From contig NMRA01000232.1 in assembly GCA_002633005.1 (NCBI GenBank), positions 1 through 64,000 of the forward strand: DNA of 64,000 nucleotides, in the 5' to 3' direction. Under the pieces are notes generated by a model that had not been told where the DNA came from, did no database searches, and was given only the letters and a program-made list of their open reading frames with translations. Position 1 is the first letter of the stretch; the number at the start of each line of letters is the position of its first letter. The DNA is from Phoronis australis. Lineage: Eukaryota > Phoronida > Phoronidae. The translations under genes were made by a program, and so were the position numbers. Of this stretch, positions 51,001 through 64,000 are shown piece by piece.

Positions 51001-54000
51001 ATATTAATGTCTATCAGAGATCATTGTCATGAGCTTCCACACTATGAATTACTCCAGAACAAGTTACTACCAGAATGAGTTATCACTATGTTAAGTAGAA
51101 GTGTGGACAATATTTCACTGGGGAAAATTGACAGTCTGACAACTTACTCCGCCTTATCGAAGTAGGATAACTTGTTCCAGTGAAAGTCTCAGTGTGGACG
51201 CAAACTTGCAAACTAATGGGAAGTTAGGTAGTTACCACAATACCACACAGGGTAGGGTTTGTGATAAAGACCCTCGACTAAATGGGGACACATTGCAATA
51301 CGTCAAATTGTTCTAGGGTAAATTGCATCAATTGTATGATCACACTCATCTAGGTTAATACTCAGGGCAAAAATTCACGCAATGGGCGCTAAGCCGAGCA
51401 TGGCTGTTAAATGACCAAAAATTGTGGAAGTTTACCCAGTCAATATGGTCATGCAAATGCCTCACCACTTTTTGCACACACGAGGATGATATTAGAATAC
51501 ATATTGTTTCACGCCTCAGTATAAAGTAGGTGCTTCCCCCCATAAGGCAAGATGAATGTTTGTTTACCCAAAGAAAAATGAGTTGTCGTTATTTCCCAAG
51601 CTAAAAGTCTTCTGAGACGAGAGCTCGAAGAGATACTACAGCTTTTAAGACAATTTGTCAACCTTCATAAGTCATTTCGTGTTGCATCAAATAACTTTTT
51701 AATTGTCTATTTTCACCTCATCGACTTTATATTTTCTGATTTCTTGAGAACTGAAAATATTATTTTATGCTTTAGAATGTTGCACAGTCATCAATAATTA
51801 TGAGAGAGACATTTTTTGTGAATACCGTGGTTTTCATGAGACCCATTAAAAATAATAAGCAATACAAAATGAATATGTACAACAATTCATCAAAGACAAA
51901 GATGAAAAATATTACTAAAACAGTGGAAATAACAAAGTGAAACACAGAAAATTAGTTGAAAAACATACACCAATGAGAAGAGAAAATAAATAAAATAAAT
52001 AGAGTATCTTTAATAAAATGTTATTTCAATTTAGAAATCATTCTTTTTTAAATTTCAGCAACACTAGATGTGCCAGGTATTTTCAGCTTTTCACACATAA
52101 AACTTCAGGGTGACAACAAGAAAAACTTGTGAAGCCCACCCTGGGCAGGAAAGTAGTGAATCCTATGAATAACCTGCCTGACAAACTGATTAGTGATTCC
52201 AAAATTATCATACATGCTGATAACAAAACAAGGCTTCCAATACTTAAAGTTCTGACCTGTTGATGCAACATAACATGTTAACCAGGCCCCAAACAACAAA
52301 AGTGAAATTAACAATTAGTCTTCCTAAGAGTTAGACCACCCATGTGATGCGATGGGTAGCTATTCACCTGGACCCTGTTCTCACTGTGCTTGGCGAATGC
52401 TTGAGGACTGTTCAGGGGTTGAGGACTTCCATAATGTAGTTCCCAATAATGTTGTCAGGGGTAAAGTCAAACAGATGTGTTAGCCAGAAACACTCATAGC
52501 AATCAGCAAACAGGGTTCTCATTTAGCACACGTCAAGGTACAGCGTGCTGTGGTTTTGCCAATTTTGCTCAAAGAGATCGGAAAACAAGATGCGAAGAAA
52601 TGCTCCAAGCTATTAGTTTTCAGTTAATCTAAACCTGCAAAAAGCCACAGATAATTAAGGTATATGAACCATTAAAAATACGGACATATGATAAGCACGG
52701 CAAATTTTTAAAAATGCAAATGACTAGAGTGTATGAATTCAGATTACAGACCAGCTTCAAGTGTCAAAAGTTTGCTCTTGAACAACTTAAATCTAAAGCC
52801 TATAACATCACGCATTCTCAGATTGCTGTTGTAGTGTAGGTGTAGTGGCCAGACCCTTAAAACAGCCATAGAACACTGGTCATGTACCAGTTCTTGTGGT
52901 GCGTGGTTGGTGATGAAGAGTTTCACTTCTATGGAAAGCATTTCTCTCAGTCTTTGCAAATGTTTTGCGGTTAGTGGCAAGACTTCAATCATCACCCATT
53001 ACAGGCTCTATAAAGAATTGAATGCTTAAGGAATATTAAGATACCTTCCAATCACATTTTTGGCTTGGACAACACTGCTGCTGGTATGCACAATTTTAAA
53101 ATGATTTCTCCATCACAACGATACCTCCTTATGTCAGTGAACCTGTGAAAGGCTGAGGAATGGAGCACTAACTTGATTTGATTATCTTTTACTGGTAGTC
53201 AAGAGGTGAACGAAATTGTAACGGTTGAAAGGTCAAGAATGGTATTCTGCTAATGATCAATCCAGAAAAATACAGCGGTGCTATTGAAGTTTTGAAAACC
53301 ATGACAACAAGCAGGTAGGGGAAAAATGAGTGGGGCTCAAGGATATGGCACATCTGGCAGAGATAAAGACCAGACAGTAGCTAATACAGAAGATCACAGG
53401 TCACAACATGTAGTTTATCAGCCAAAGAGGTGACAAACATTAAAATAAATAGTAAGTATATTAAAGTGGCCGAGAGTATCAGGTGATCAGTGCCATGGTT
53501 GGGAGATTATGCGTGTAATATGTACTGATTGCATATCCAAGATTTGATTACATCATAAACATGTTCACACATTTAGCCAAGTTTTACCTTACCATAGTTG
53601 AACAGTAATGCTAATAAAGAAAAAAGAATTTGAGTTTAGGGTCATTATGGTTTTGGTCAATTTTAGACTTAAGTTAAAAAATAACCTTACTTACTTTGCA
53701 TGAATTTACTGAAGCATGAATTTGTGACTACCCAAACTTCTAGTACAGAACATTTTGGAAACTGCAAATTTCAGAACCTTATTCTGAGAATTTAGGAAAA
53801 TCATTAGGTCAGAGTTTGGGGGTGGACATTAATGGTGGAATGACAAATGTCAATAACCAGAAACACTAATTGACAAACAAGAATCATGATAAATGCTGAT
53901 TTTTGCTTAGCATTAAAAACCACCCACAGTTGCCAAATTAACAAGTAAAAAACTGCTCTTTCAATGTAAGGAAACAACATAGTTTTATAGGTTTGTATCA

Positions 54001-57000
54001 GAAACCATTCAAGGCATGGCCAGTCTTGTCAGAAGAAAAAACATCAATGAATTTCTTGGCAACTGTGGTATTACTGATAGTTTTGTAAGATGGTTTCCTT
54101 TATGTGGTATCTTAGCAACTAGCATAAATATTTCAGCCTTGTGTGTATGTGAGGGAGCAATATATTAAAGAACGATCAGGAGAACTCGGTCACTAATCAT
54201 ACGAGTGCAAAAAGAATGAAAGAAAAACAGCTACCACTGGAGTATGTTACATACAAGACACTCAAGAGACAATTGTGTAGGCAAATTTTGGCTCATGGAA
54301 TGGAAATGTCATTTTTATTTGGAGCTTACTCTCACATATTCAACACCTTGACATCGCTGAATGATAACTTCAGTGACGACCATTTTCCAAGTGCATGCAA
54401 ATAAAGACCCAAGTTTACTCGCCAAACAGGCAAACACCCACTGGCATGGTTTTGCGTAGTTTTGGTGTTTTTGCTTTTTTCACAACAAGCACGAATGCAA
54501 CTCTGTGATTGCCATGAAAATATGCAAGATCCCAACTGATCACTAAAATGACCAACACTGTATTCAAATTATGATAGCCAACAAAATATTCAAGACCTCC
54601 TACTGATCACTTAAACATGATCAACCCTGAATTCAACTTGTGATTGCCACCAAAATATTCAAGACCCCCTACTGGTCAGTAAAACGAATTCTTAATCAGT
54701 TTCATATTTCGTGAAATTCAGATAAAACCAAATATGAAATGCTTCCCTTTTGCTGCAATACACGTGTTCTAAAGGTTAATTAAAACACATCTGTTTCAAA
54801 TATTGAATATCCTTAATATTCCATGACCACACATATATTAAATTGGTTGTTTTAATGTAATTCTACATTGAAACCTTTTAAAAAATACTCCATGTAATCT
54901 CATGGATGTCACAACAGTTTACCTTTTGCAAGATCAATTACATAATGAAGTTGTGATTAATGGAAAAGTAAGCGCGAGAACCATGGCAGTTAAAATGGCA
55001 AAACTTCTTCCATGAAGATGTTAAACAGATAGAACCTCTTACAAAACAGTTTTGTGTTGCCCGAGTGAGAGAAGGGTAGTTCAAAGTGGAGGCGGGGAAC
55101 ATCAGGTATGAGACCCCTAAATTGCAGTGACTTGGGTGAATCTCTGTGAACTGCAGAGTCAACTATCTGTAAGTAAAGTAAAGCAAATCCTCCATGGTCA
55201 ATTACTAGTTGGGCTGTTTGTTACCACAAGATTGCATAGCATGAACAGCCTTTCAACTCTCCCTGATGGGGGAAGGCGGCTATCTTTGAGCTGCCCAATA
55301 ATTTCTACCATCTGACTGGAACCGGAACTGGTGAGATTGTAGTTGGGGGCTATCCACTTGACCATAATTCAGTGTCTATGGTGAATGGATTCTTTACAGA
55401 ATAATAGTTCCAAGAAAAATAGTTAGGCCGTGCCATAGTTATCATTGCAAAGTCCCACAAGCACTAAGCAAATACGGCGGAAGTCCTTTGCAAACACACT
55501 CTAGCAACAAATTCCTCTAATGTGTCTTTGATTATATTTAACTGAAAGTTTTGCCATATAGAGCTGCATAATCAAAGGGTCTTGGGGAAGCAAACCACAG
55601 TTGCATGACGTGGTATACATCCACGACGCCAAATGTGCGAGTCCAATCATAGATTACGTCAGCCCATTGATACGCTAAGTTCCATTAACGCAGGTGTAGG
55701 CTGGACTCAACCAGACACCGTGGGTGCGGCAGTTGTTCCCATTGTACGTTTATGGTAAGCTATTTCATAGCACAGATTATAGTGGGAAAACTACTTCCAT
55801 GCAGTTTGACCGCATGTTTAATAGTTAATTCACATAACACGCTATAAAAGGAATATGGGAACCATTATTATTATGCTTTCCACCAAGTTGCCAATAAAAA
55901 ATAATTGTGGTCAACACTCTGTATGCGGGTATACAGGATGGTTAATTGCCTAACAGGACTAATTAACATCTTTCAGTTCTAAACCCTTGTTGGTTTATTT
56001 ACACCAACCTCTAGCCTACTCACTGACCCAATAGATTTTAGAAATGATGTTTCCACAGGACAACCTCAAAGAAAGACAGCACTAATATTAGATCAAGGAG
56101 AGAAAGTCAACTCCAAATTTGAACAAATCAAGTTTGCATGCAGCAATGAATCTTTTTGTTGAAGCAATCAATAAATTCCAAGCAGTCTTCTGTGTTATCA
56201 GGTGTCATCAGAAATGTTTAGTGAAGCTGCCCTATAAAAGAACAAAACAAGCCGATTCACAAGCACATGAAACAAAACTGTGGTTCTCTGAGATGGTATT
56301 GCACGAGGCTTGACCAGAGATGGTATTGCACGAGGCTTGACCAGTACGTGTAAGATGAAATTTGGGTTTGTTAAATCTCTGATCTGTAACCTTTGATTCC
56401 TAGATTGTGATGGACCAACAAGGGCGAGGTCAATTTGTGGACAATATGCTAGAGAGGACGTCAGAGGATGTGTTCTACCTGGGTGAAAAGTACGAGTCCC
56501 TGTACAAGGACGTTGACATACTGAGTAACCTGACACAAACAACAGAATACAAGATGGAGAAGGTCAATGACAAAGGTGGGTATGCCACCTGGTGGCCAGG
56601 TCACTACCACTAACGCACTTATCATTCAGGTATTGATAAAATACATTTTGGTTCTGCCATATTCTAAAATGGTTTTTATACCAATGTGAAACTCAACATG
56701 TTGATGTTTTGGGGAGTGTCGGTCACCGTGAAAGGTTACCTTTGGTCTTAGAATGATGGCAAAATCGCAAACTTTGCAGTAAACAGGATTTAAAAATGAA
56801 ACGTCAACGCTTAATGAAAAGTGTGACAGGATAACTTTGGTGTCGCTGGAAATAGTGGCAGGTGTCGCTGTCAACAACGTCACTTTAAGTGTCATTATTT
56901 CATAACTTCATTTTATTTACTGTCTAAACAATTATGATTCGTCATGCTACAAAAAAATTACATATGCGCAAGATTTTCACATAGCAATCTGGTGTTAACT

Positions 57001-57249
57001 TTCATGTAACTTCAATGTCCATCAGCTACTGAGGCTAATTTAAAAGGTTCATCTAACTTCACTGTAAACACATTATGTTCCATATGTAAACAGTTTATGT
57101 ACATCTGAAATGGCGTATAGACATTATGATCACAAGAGGACCACTTGAATATTCATATCTAAACCAAGCAACATCTATCTACATACCAAATTTCAGAAAT
57201 ATCAAAAACCCTGAAAATTTCCAAAATAGTAACATCTCATGTCAAATTC

Positions 57250-57310
<61 letters not shown>

Positions 57311-60300
57311 GGCTTCAGGTTTTTGGTAACTTAGAGAAATTCTGTGTATACACATTTCATGTTAACTAGACAAGAAAATTTGTGACCTGAGTAAGCACAC
57401 AAACAAACAAACAAGCACACAAGAAAGCAAGTAAGCATGCAAGCTCCACATCAGAAATAAAATCACCAACAAGAAACAGTATGTCATGATTGCGCTGTTC
57501 TCCACAACCAATTTTGACTCGTTGCTACATCAAGTTTGAATTTTAGTGGGACGAGTTTGGCTTACTTGAGTCGAGTTTGGAAACCAATGCAATTAGTTTG
57601 AAGTAATGGGAGATAAGTCATTTGTTAGCAAATGTTGGCCTTTTGATACTAGTTCAATATATTTATTTCAAGACTAACATACTAACTCCCCACAGTATGG
57701 ACTCAGACTTTCGAACACCTACATAAACTTTGTAATTCCAATTGAGTTTGAATTTTCTCTGTTGTGAAGAACACTGAACTGAGTGAAACTTTTTTGAAGA
57801 CTCCTAGTTTAGCTACCAAGTTAGTGCTGAACCAATGACCTTATGATAAGGGTTGATAAATGACGCCAATGTATGCATGCACCTTCACCAAATGATACCA
57901 CACAGCAGACCTGACCCAGATGTCTGGGTGTGTCCCTGTTCCAGAGTCCCAAGTGACAAAGCATTCCATTCACAACTTGTGTAATTGTTAAAAAATGAAC
58001 AATTAATCCAGAACTACATGACAGCTTAGCAAACATGAACACAGCAATATTAGCCAGAAAAAAGCAATCATGCAGGAGTTAAGTAAACTTCCTCAATGCC
58101 TGAACACAAAACATGTAAATTCCAGGGCTGTACAACACACACTAAAACATGATTTTAAACAACTTTTTACTAATGAACAAACGGGTATTAGCCTATTTAC
58201 CACGCAAGAAGTCTGTCTTGTACATAAAAGCGCATTCCTTGTGATGTACAAAAAATTTCCGGCAATATTTTGAGAATTACGGATAGTATAAAAATATCGT
58301 AAAAGTGCTTGTGTAGATTCACTTAATACTATGCTAATGTTGTTCCTAATTGGCAAAAACGTGGGCTGATTCATCATTATGCAAATTATCATGGTGCTAC
58401 ATCTGGGAAATAATCCAACAAAATTTGGGTAAACTGAAACAACTTGTATTGTCATGGGCATAATAATATTTTTCACACAGGAGTCATGAGAATGAATACT
58501 CCATTGAGTACTTCTTCATTTCATCCCTCTTACCAAGTCCCCACCAATTCTCCTAGCCCCGCCCCCCCATCCCCGGATTGCCAGCAATTTTCACTAACAA
58601 ATGACTCCCTGAAGATTTCTTGGCAACTCACACTTTTGCCATGTACAGCAAGAATTTGTCAAGCTTAAATGGACCATTTGTCTAACTGAATGTGACACTT
58701 GAGAGGTATCACCACTCATAATTCCCACCCAAGGAAATGTTTTGCCTCTCAGTATATTAATGTTGCATTCTTATGTAACAAAATAAAAACAAGACAATGT
58801 GCTAGTGAGGGTGGATTACCTGAGTCAAGAACTGACAAGAAATAGAATCTCCTTTCTCGCCAGTACTTCAATAAGACACAGATGTGAAACTATTGTCTGT
58901 ACTGGTTGAGTTTAAAGATGTATTTGCATGCTCCTAACTATGCTAATGTATGGGAGAAACTGAATGACAATGTTATTCGAACATCATCTATGCTAAACAA
59001 AGTGTAGTAATGCTATTCATTGATGACTTGTAAATGTGAAAAAAAACATTCTGCAAATAAGTGACCTTTGCACTAATGACGTACCTTGGGGGCTCACATA
59101 GGGACCATTTTCTATGCAAAACTTGTTCTTATAAACATTTGGCAATTTTCAACCTACTTCATATCCACATTGTCGCTATACGTTGTGTTTCTAACTAATT
59201 TGACCAAACAAACACAGAGATAAGGAATTAGGGTGCAAGTTGCACCTTTAAAGTGATGAATTGTCATGAACAGATATTCTAGTCAGAGTGATCTGGGTAA
59301 TGGAAGAGCAGTGGAGGGGACTATTGACATGATCTTTGACATTAGTCTCCTCTTTAAGAATTACACTATACACTGTGATTACTAATTGGCTTCATGTTGC
59401 AATACTTGGCAATCTGGATAAAAACATTAATTAATGAACAAAAGTAGCCCATTTTTCAGTGTTCAAAATTAAGGATTCTTACTAAAATTCAGTGAATCGA
59501 GGTCATGATTAAACTGAATCCAATTCATGAGTGACTAGCACCCGAGGTGGCATTCTCAGAAAAGTCGAAATGAGTGTTTGAAAAAAACCAATACAAGTAA
59601 AAAACAGTGATCGACTGCACAAAAAATGTCAAGGATAATGCACTGAAAGATGAAGTGTAGAGTGCGCGATTAGATTACCGTGGGTAAACATTCCTTACTG
59701 CAGTCTTCATTTTGGGACGCTTTGAAACTGGCTGGAAAACTATAACAATTTTTGACAAGGACATTTTGTGAAAGGATTTCCAAAATTTTAGACACCACAT
59801 TTTGTCTCAATTGCTTCAAAACCTCAGACATGATCCCAGAATTTCAAGATACAATTATCTGTCCAGTGTCTGAACAAAATCTGTTTACACTATAACATTT
59901 CCTTTGGTTCTGGCTTAAAACTCAGATTAGCCTAATTTAGGATACAAACACTATCCTACGCAAGACGATGTGTGCACGCAAGACAATGTGCTGTTTGCAA
60001 AGCACTTGTCATGAGGGAGTTACCTCTATTTTTACATCAAATAAATGATGATGATTGACATAAGTCTACCCATGTAATGTGACTGGTTGTATACCAAAGA
60101 GCTAATAACAGAGCTTGTTCTAAACTTGTAAATCTCCTGAGCTTCACAGATGAAAAAACAAGCAAAAGGATAGAGTAAATATGAAAGCATCCCTATCAAG
60201 TCTATGGCCTCTGGACAGACAAATACTCAACATTACAGACTTAGAAATAACATCAATTTGTCCTGAATGACACTAGCCAGCATTGTTTACAGGAATCGTA

Positions 60301-63300
60301 CATGAATATCAGTTGGAATTGAGATGTCATTGTCCCACTCAAAGATTTGTTCAAATTTAGCCATCATCAGGTGGTTTTTATTCTGCTGTCAAACAGGTTT
60401 GGTCAGAGAATGATCCTGCTGACAACTGACAGGAACAGTGAGATGTTGTCCTACAATATAAGTTGATTTATTTTCCGGCATTGTTGTCTTTGAAAATAAA
60501 GCAAAACATACAACACCACAGGTGCAAGAGTGGGTAGTGTAGAATCACTTGTTTTGGATTTGTAGTCAAAGGTATGTACTCGTGTGGATAGACAGTATTC
60601 TTAAGTGTTCACAATTAGTTACACAAATGCCAGCATGGTAAAATTTGCCTTGATAATGATAATAAACGGCAAATAATGTTAAAATACAGGTTATCTTTCC
60701 ATTTAGTCATCCACCTCACCATCCATTTCATCAACCATCTTCCAACTCACCCATTAACCCATCCATTTATCCAATCATTCATATATCCACCCATTCACCC
60801 ACTTCACCCATTTTACCTACCCGCTTCACCCTCCAACTACACCCCCCCTCCCCATGCCTTTGACCATTCCATCAACTCACTCATTCTAAACCATTTAGGA
60901 AACAATTGATACATAGAGAAAACATCTATAGCACTATGGACTGTGTGAAAATGTGTTATCAGGAATCAATGATTTAAAAAACTCAAAAGACATTTGTGAG
61001 GGATGCTATTTATATTGTGTCTCTACTGATGTTGTTGTTAGGTTGTTTATCAGATTTCGCCATCGATAGTCCAAAAACAAAATCTTTGGAGTAACGGAGA
61101 AGTTGCAAAATAAACACATCATATTGTGTTGTTACTCAAAAAAGACTTTTACTCCTAAGGGCCATAACTCTAAAATAATGTGGTACTGACCTGTGTGATA
61201 AAGTTCATGTTTGGCTTAACACCCACAAATGAAATTTCCAGTTTTCAATTCTAAATGCTAAAGCACAGCTCAATGCTGACTACCAATTCAAACAATTGAT
61301 ACTACCTTGAAAGTTCCCAAGTCACCTTGAACGCATGTCCCTCCAACACCTTTACACACCAAAATATACAAAACTAGCTTACTGTTGAGTAACGAACTGT
61401 CAGAGTTTCAGCAAGACCTTACCACGCAAGTTTCTTGCGTTTCATTTGATCTGAATTGACCTTCACAAAAATTATGTTTTCAAATGCTCATCCCTGCTAG
61501 GCTTAATGCCAGCACGAAATATTGAGTGCCTAATTTAAATGCCATGGGCATTAACCAGTGTGGTACAGTTTGGTTATGAACTATACTTTCCTTAATCCAA
61601 AGAGTGTATATTCTGAAAATGTTATACTTAAAAACAGAAAGACTGATGTATCACGCCGCACAAAAATGTCTTAAAATTATATTATAACCCACTAGGGAAC
61701 TATGTGTATCTGTTGATGGTAATGTCAGAGATTTGCCAAAATTTGTAGTTGTGCAGTAATAGCCAATGTGGACAATATCAATATTCTGATTAAGCATTTC
61801 TCCAGCTATTAATGTTTGAAATAGGTTTTGTGAAATTTAACACACAGTTTCAATGAGTGCACTGTTTTGTCCATCATCTAAAACCATGCACAGATACAAG
61901 CAGGCATCTGTTTTTTGTTTTTCCATAATTTCATGAACCGAACAAATTTCAGAAAAACCAAAAACGTCCATTCAGAGTATTTTACCCTTCTGGACGTGAA
62001 CCTCATCATCTTTTTGGTATATTGGCTCTACGGAATAAAAACCCTTCAGAGTAAAGGCTTTTCAGATTCTAAAGCTACATAGATCCTCTGATTACAAATT
62101 AACAGAAATCTTGCCTACACAATGGAAACCTTATGCTGTTTTACCTCGACTGTTACAAAACTGAGTCCATTGTCTTTTAAGTCAAGCTTAAGTTCTAGTG
62201 TAGCTCAGACAAAACATAAAAGAACATACAGACAAATAGTTCACCACTGACAAATAAACATCACTACTTGGTCTTCTCATTTTTGGACACAAAAGTAAAA
62301 CTTAATAACAAATAAGGCAATACTAAAAATCTAAGAAATATTTTCTCACACATGAAACCAAATTTGAAAGTGCATATTAAGGTTGAAAAACCTTTTAAAA
62401 ACAAACCACCGGAAACATAACATTATAAAGCAAAATATTTTAGAACTACCGTGGACATGTCAATATCCTACCAAGGTCAGCATTCCTTTGAAGGCACAAA
62501 AAAACAATCCCAGCCGCTTAAAACAGCAGAACCTGCTTAAATATAAACTAACTTTAAATATCAAAACATAGTTTTGATGACCTTATTCAATCACTCCTGA
62601 CATTAGGATGTATTTAACTTGACAAATCTGGATGAGTAGCTAACAAAAAATAACAAGAATCTCATTTGTGGTGTGACAACAAAAACTACCAGGGAGAAAT
62701 TTGAGAGCAAATTAATGTCCGACAAGCACTTGAGCACAGAAAGGGATTACTTTAAATAGCACAATTCTAGTAGTGTAAAGTGATTTCTAATACTAGCGAA
62801 AACATCTCTACCAAGCAGTTCAACTTGGTAATAAGTTCACAGATCACATAACTTTGCGTGAGATATAAGTTTTTGTTGGACAAGTTTGAAATGTTGAGTA
62901 GAAACACCCGCTAGAGTTGTTATCAAAACAGCTTTGTTAACTTGGCCTTTGCACTGCCTTTCAAAACAGTTTGTGACATCATTTCTAAAACATATTACTC
63001 TTCATACACCTATACAAACCTATTTATTATGGCAACAAGTTGGCCATTTCTCCTGTGGCTATCTCCAGGTTTTACAGTGTTCTTAAAAAAAAAACGAGCT
63101 AATAGGTAGGTGGGATGGTCAAGGTATCCAGTGATGACCACATTTTCAGAATTTGTCTCGTACATAGACTTGGGAGATGATACTACAAATAACATCAACA
63201 ACTTAAAACAGTCAAGTTGAACGTCTTGTTTAATGGACACTATTTAGTTAAATCTGACAAACCCTGACCTCTGTTTCATGACAGAAATTTGGTCTAACAC

Positions 63301-64000
63301 TCCAATTCTCCCAATTCATTATTGTTAAAAAATTTAGCCAAGTATTTATGAGTACACCACAGTCCAGACATTTTCTATAAAAGATATCTTAGTAACTAGT
63401 ACTATGTGTATAATCCCAGAGACTGCCCTTTTCTGAAGTGATGTTTAGCTGTGCGGAGCTTAAGACCACATTTCTGACTTATGTCCCAAGTCACTTTACA
63501 AGACACAGATCCTTGGTAAATAAAAAACTGTTTTACAAGACATCTGTGACACTTATCTCAGTTATCTGCATCAGTTTTAATTGTTTTATTTCAGTGAAGT
63601 CCTACGCAACTCAAGCCAGTTATCTTCAACAAGAAATAGACCAAATAAGGAGTTACCTTGTCAACATCCAAGCTCGTTACCGAGCGATGGTGCCATCAGG
63701 GGACAGTGAAATGTCAGCAAATGACGTGAGGACTTTTCCGAAACTCATGCGCAAAGTGAAAGAAATCAAACGCAAGTCAGAGAGCATGGGTCGGATTCTA
63801 AACAATGCACGCGGCCAAACATGGGCCATGCAGAAGAACTTGCGCTCTATTCAGACACACCAAGGAAAACTAAGGCGGGAGATAGGATCATTACGCCAGA
63901 TGACAAGAGACAATATGGACATTATAAAGAACCAATTTCTCAACATTCAGGCAAACATAGATAAAAAGATGGTGCAATTCAACAGGACAATTCAGGGACG
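48044..64000 (+). CDS. Secreted coiled-coil protein, first three exons, 3' part outside window
   Basis: Exons are 48044-48274, 56404-56575 and 63595-64000 (open at the edge). Phases 0, 1 and the borders AAG/gtgggt, tag/ATT, AAAG/gtgggt and cag/TG agree, giving about 270 residues so far. Residues 1-29 are a good signal peptide (MLWVACLLLVPTLEVMYA, cleavage before APVV). A CxC motif follows (GTCDCG), a common site for disulfide-linked oligomers. The rest is rich in Leu/Gln/Lys/Glu with heptad-like spacing, as in VKEIKRKSESMGRILNNA and LRSIQTHQGKLRREIGSL, suggesting a long coiled coil. Sequons NLT and NRT are possible N-glycosylation sites. Extracellular proteins of this layout often end in a globular domain such as fibrinogen-like or C1q, but none is visible, so I do not name the family. 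Introns are 8.1 and 7.0 kb. Confidence 0.75.
49357..49515. repeat. Imperfect pentanucleotide (ccata)n microsatellite
   Basis: Runs of 'ataccataccat' with interruptions (cacct, tcatt, gtacc) fill about 155 bp in intron 1 of the coiled-coil gene. The open frame through it is a consequence of the repeat. Confidence 0.9.
49656..49728. repeat. 24-25-bp tandem repeat, three copies
   Basis: Three copies of 'cacctgaccactgtagcttg' plus 'cata' with single-base changes, in intron 1 of the coiled-coil gene. Confidence 0.9.
51036..51200. mobile_element. Fold-back MITE-like element, about 165 bp
   Basis: The left end (TTCCACACT ... GAACAAGTTACTAC) is an imperfect inverted copy of the right end (GTAGGATAACTTGTTC ... 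AGTGTGGACG) over roughly 38 bp. A second AGTGTGGA lies internally. There is no coding capacity, and the target duplication is not clear. It lies in intron 1 of the coiled-coil gene. Confidence 0.55.
54497..54690. repeat. Diverged tandem repeat, about 75-bp unit, 2-3 copies
   Basis: The series 'tgattgccaycaaaatattcaagaycccctactgatcac' followed by '...tgaattcaa' recurs from about 54505, 54580 and 54640. It lies in intron 1 of the coiled-coil gene. Confidence 0.7.
56290..56343. repeat. Perfect 27-bp tandem duplication
   Basis: Two identical 27-bp copies beginning 'gagatggtattgcacgagg' sit side by side, ending 60 bp before the acceptor of exon 2 of the coiled-coil gene. Being identical, they are either recent or conserved; recent is simpler. 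Confidence 0.95.
57249..57310. repeat. (CAA)n trinucleotide microsatellite, about 20 units
   Basis: An uninterrupted run of about 62 bp in intron 2 of the coiled-coil gene. It reads as polyglutamine in one frame, but that ORF has no splice support. Confidence 0.97.
60706..60870. repeat. C-rich low-complexity tract, (ccat/caccc)n
   Basis: Irregular repeats of 'catcca', 'caccca' and 'cattcacccactt' on the plus strand with almost no G. It lies in intron 2 of the coiled-coil gene; the ORF across it (many HP and PTH residues) is compositional. Confidence 0.85.

Noticed and set aside
52744-52995. Minus-strand ORF of 83 codons (MMIEVLPLTAKHLQRL...)
   Set aside because: No recognised domain, no flanking splice context and no neighbouring exon; treated as chance or an old repeat remnant.
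56060-56125. Candidate exon after 'ttccacag' in the coiled-coil gene
   Set aside because: In the phase required by exon 1 it hits a stop after eight codons, and exon 1 joins directly to 56404 in frame.
57126-57329. Polyglutamine ORF over the (CAA)n tract
   Set aside because: It lies inside an intron of the coiled-coil gene without matching splice sites; the frame exists because the repeat has no stop codons.

Overview
The window is nuclear DNA from an invertebrate animal. Coding sequence is AT-rich and split into short exons by long GT-AG introns, repeats are abundant, and a run of N (12407-13192) marks a draft-assembly gap. The protein families (an SLC6 transporter, a TMTC-type TPR protein, a secreted coiled-coil protein, an EF-hand protein) are metazoan. 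The phylum cannot be fixed from the sequence.

Layout. 1-4090: the last three coding exons and 3' UTR of an SLC6 neurotransmitter transporter, probably glycine-transporter-like (+). 5015-11870: a tandem array of nine units, each about 0.7 or 0.95 kb. 12407-13192: assembly gap. 13193-13296: a divergent tenth copy of the array's core, cut by the gap. 13549-13882: an isolated GC-rich patch with a TATA-like box and an orphan ORF. 14595-31728: a complete 15-exon gene for an unrecognised 631-residue EF-hand protein (+); its introns carry two MITE-like elements and a minisatellite. 31729-38594: gene-free, with an 84-bp satellite, a 33-36-bp repeat and a possible DNA-transposon relic. 38595-41544: the last three coding exons of a TMTC3-like protein (-). 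41545-48043: nothing coding recognised. 48044-64000: the first three exons of a secreted coiled-coil protein (+), which runs off the right edge.

The most notable feature is the array. Each unit holds a minus-strand block of about 108 nt that looks like an RNA polymerase III gene. It has an A box at +10, a B-box-like motif at +56, 5' and 3' ends that pair, a TTTTT terminator, and a TATA-like box at a fixed -25 to -30. The predicted fold has a 9-bp hairpin capped by a GNRA tetraloop. The tetraloop changes between copies but stays GNRA (GCAA, GTAA, GAAA), and the divergent tenth copy rebuilds the hairpin from different sequence. Size, A-box position and terminal helix resemble vault RNA, with some likeness to Y RNA. 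The family name is inference; the structure and its conservation are read from the sequence.

The protein genes show no functional link to one another or to the array.
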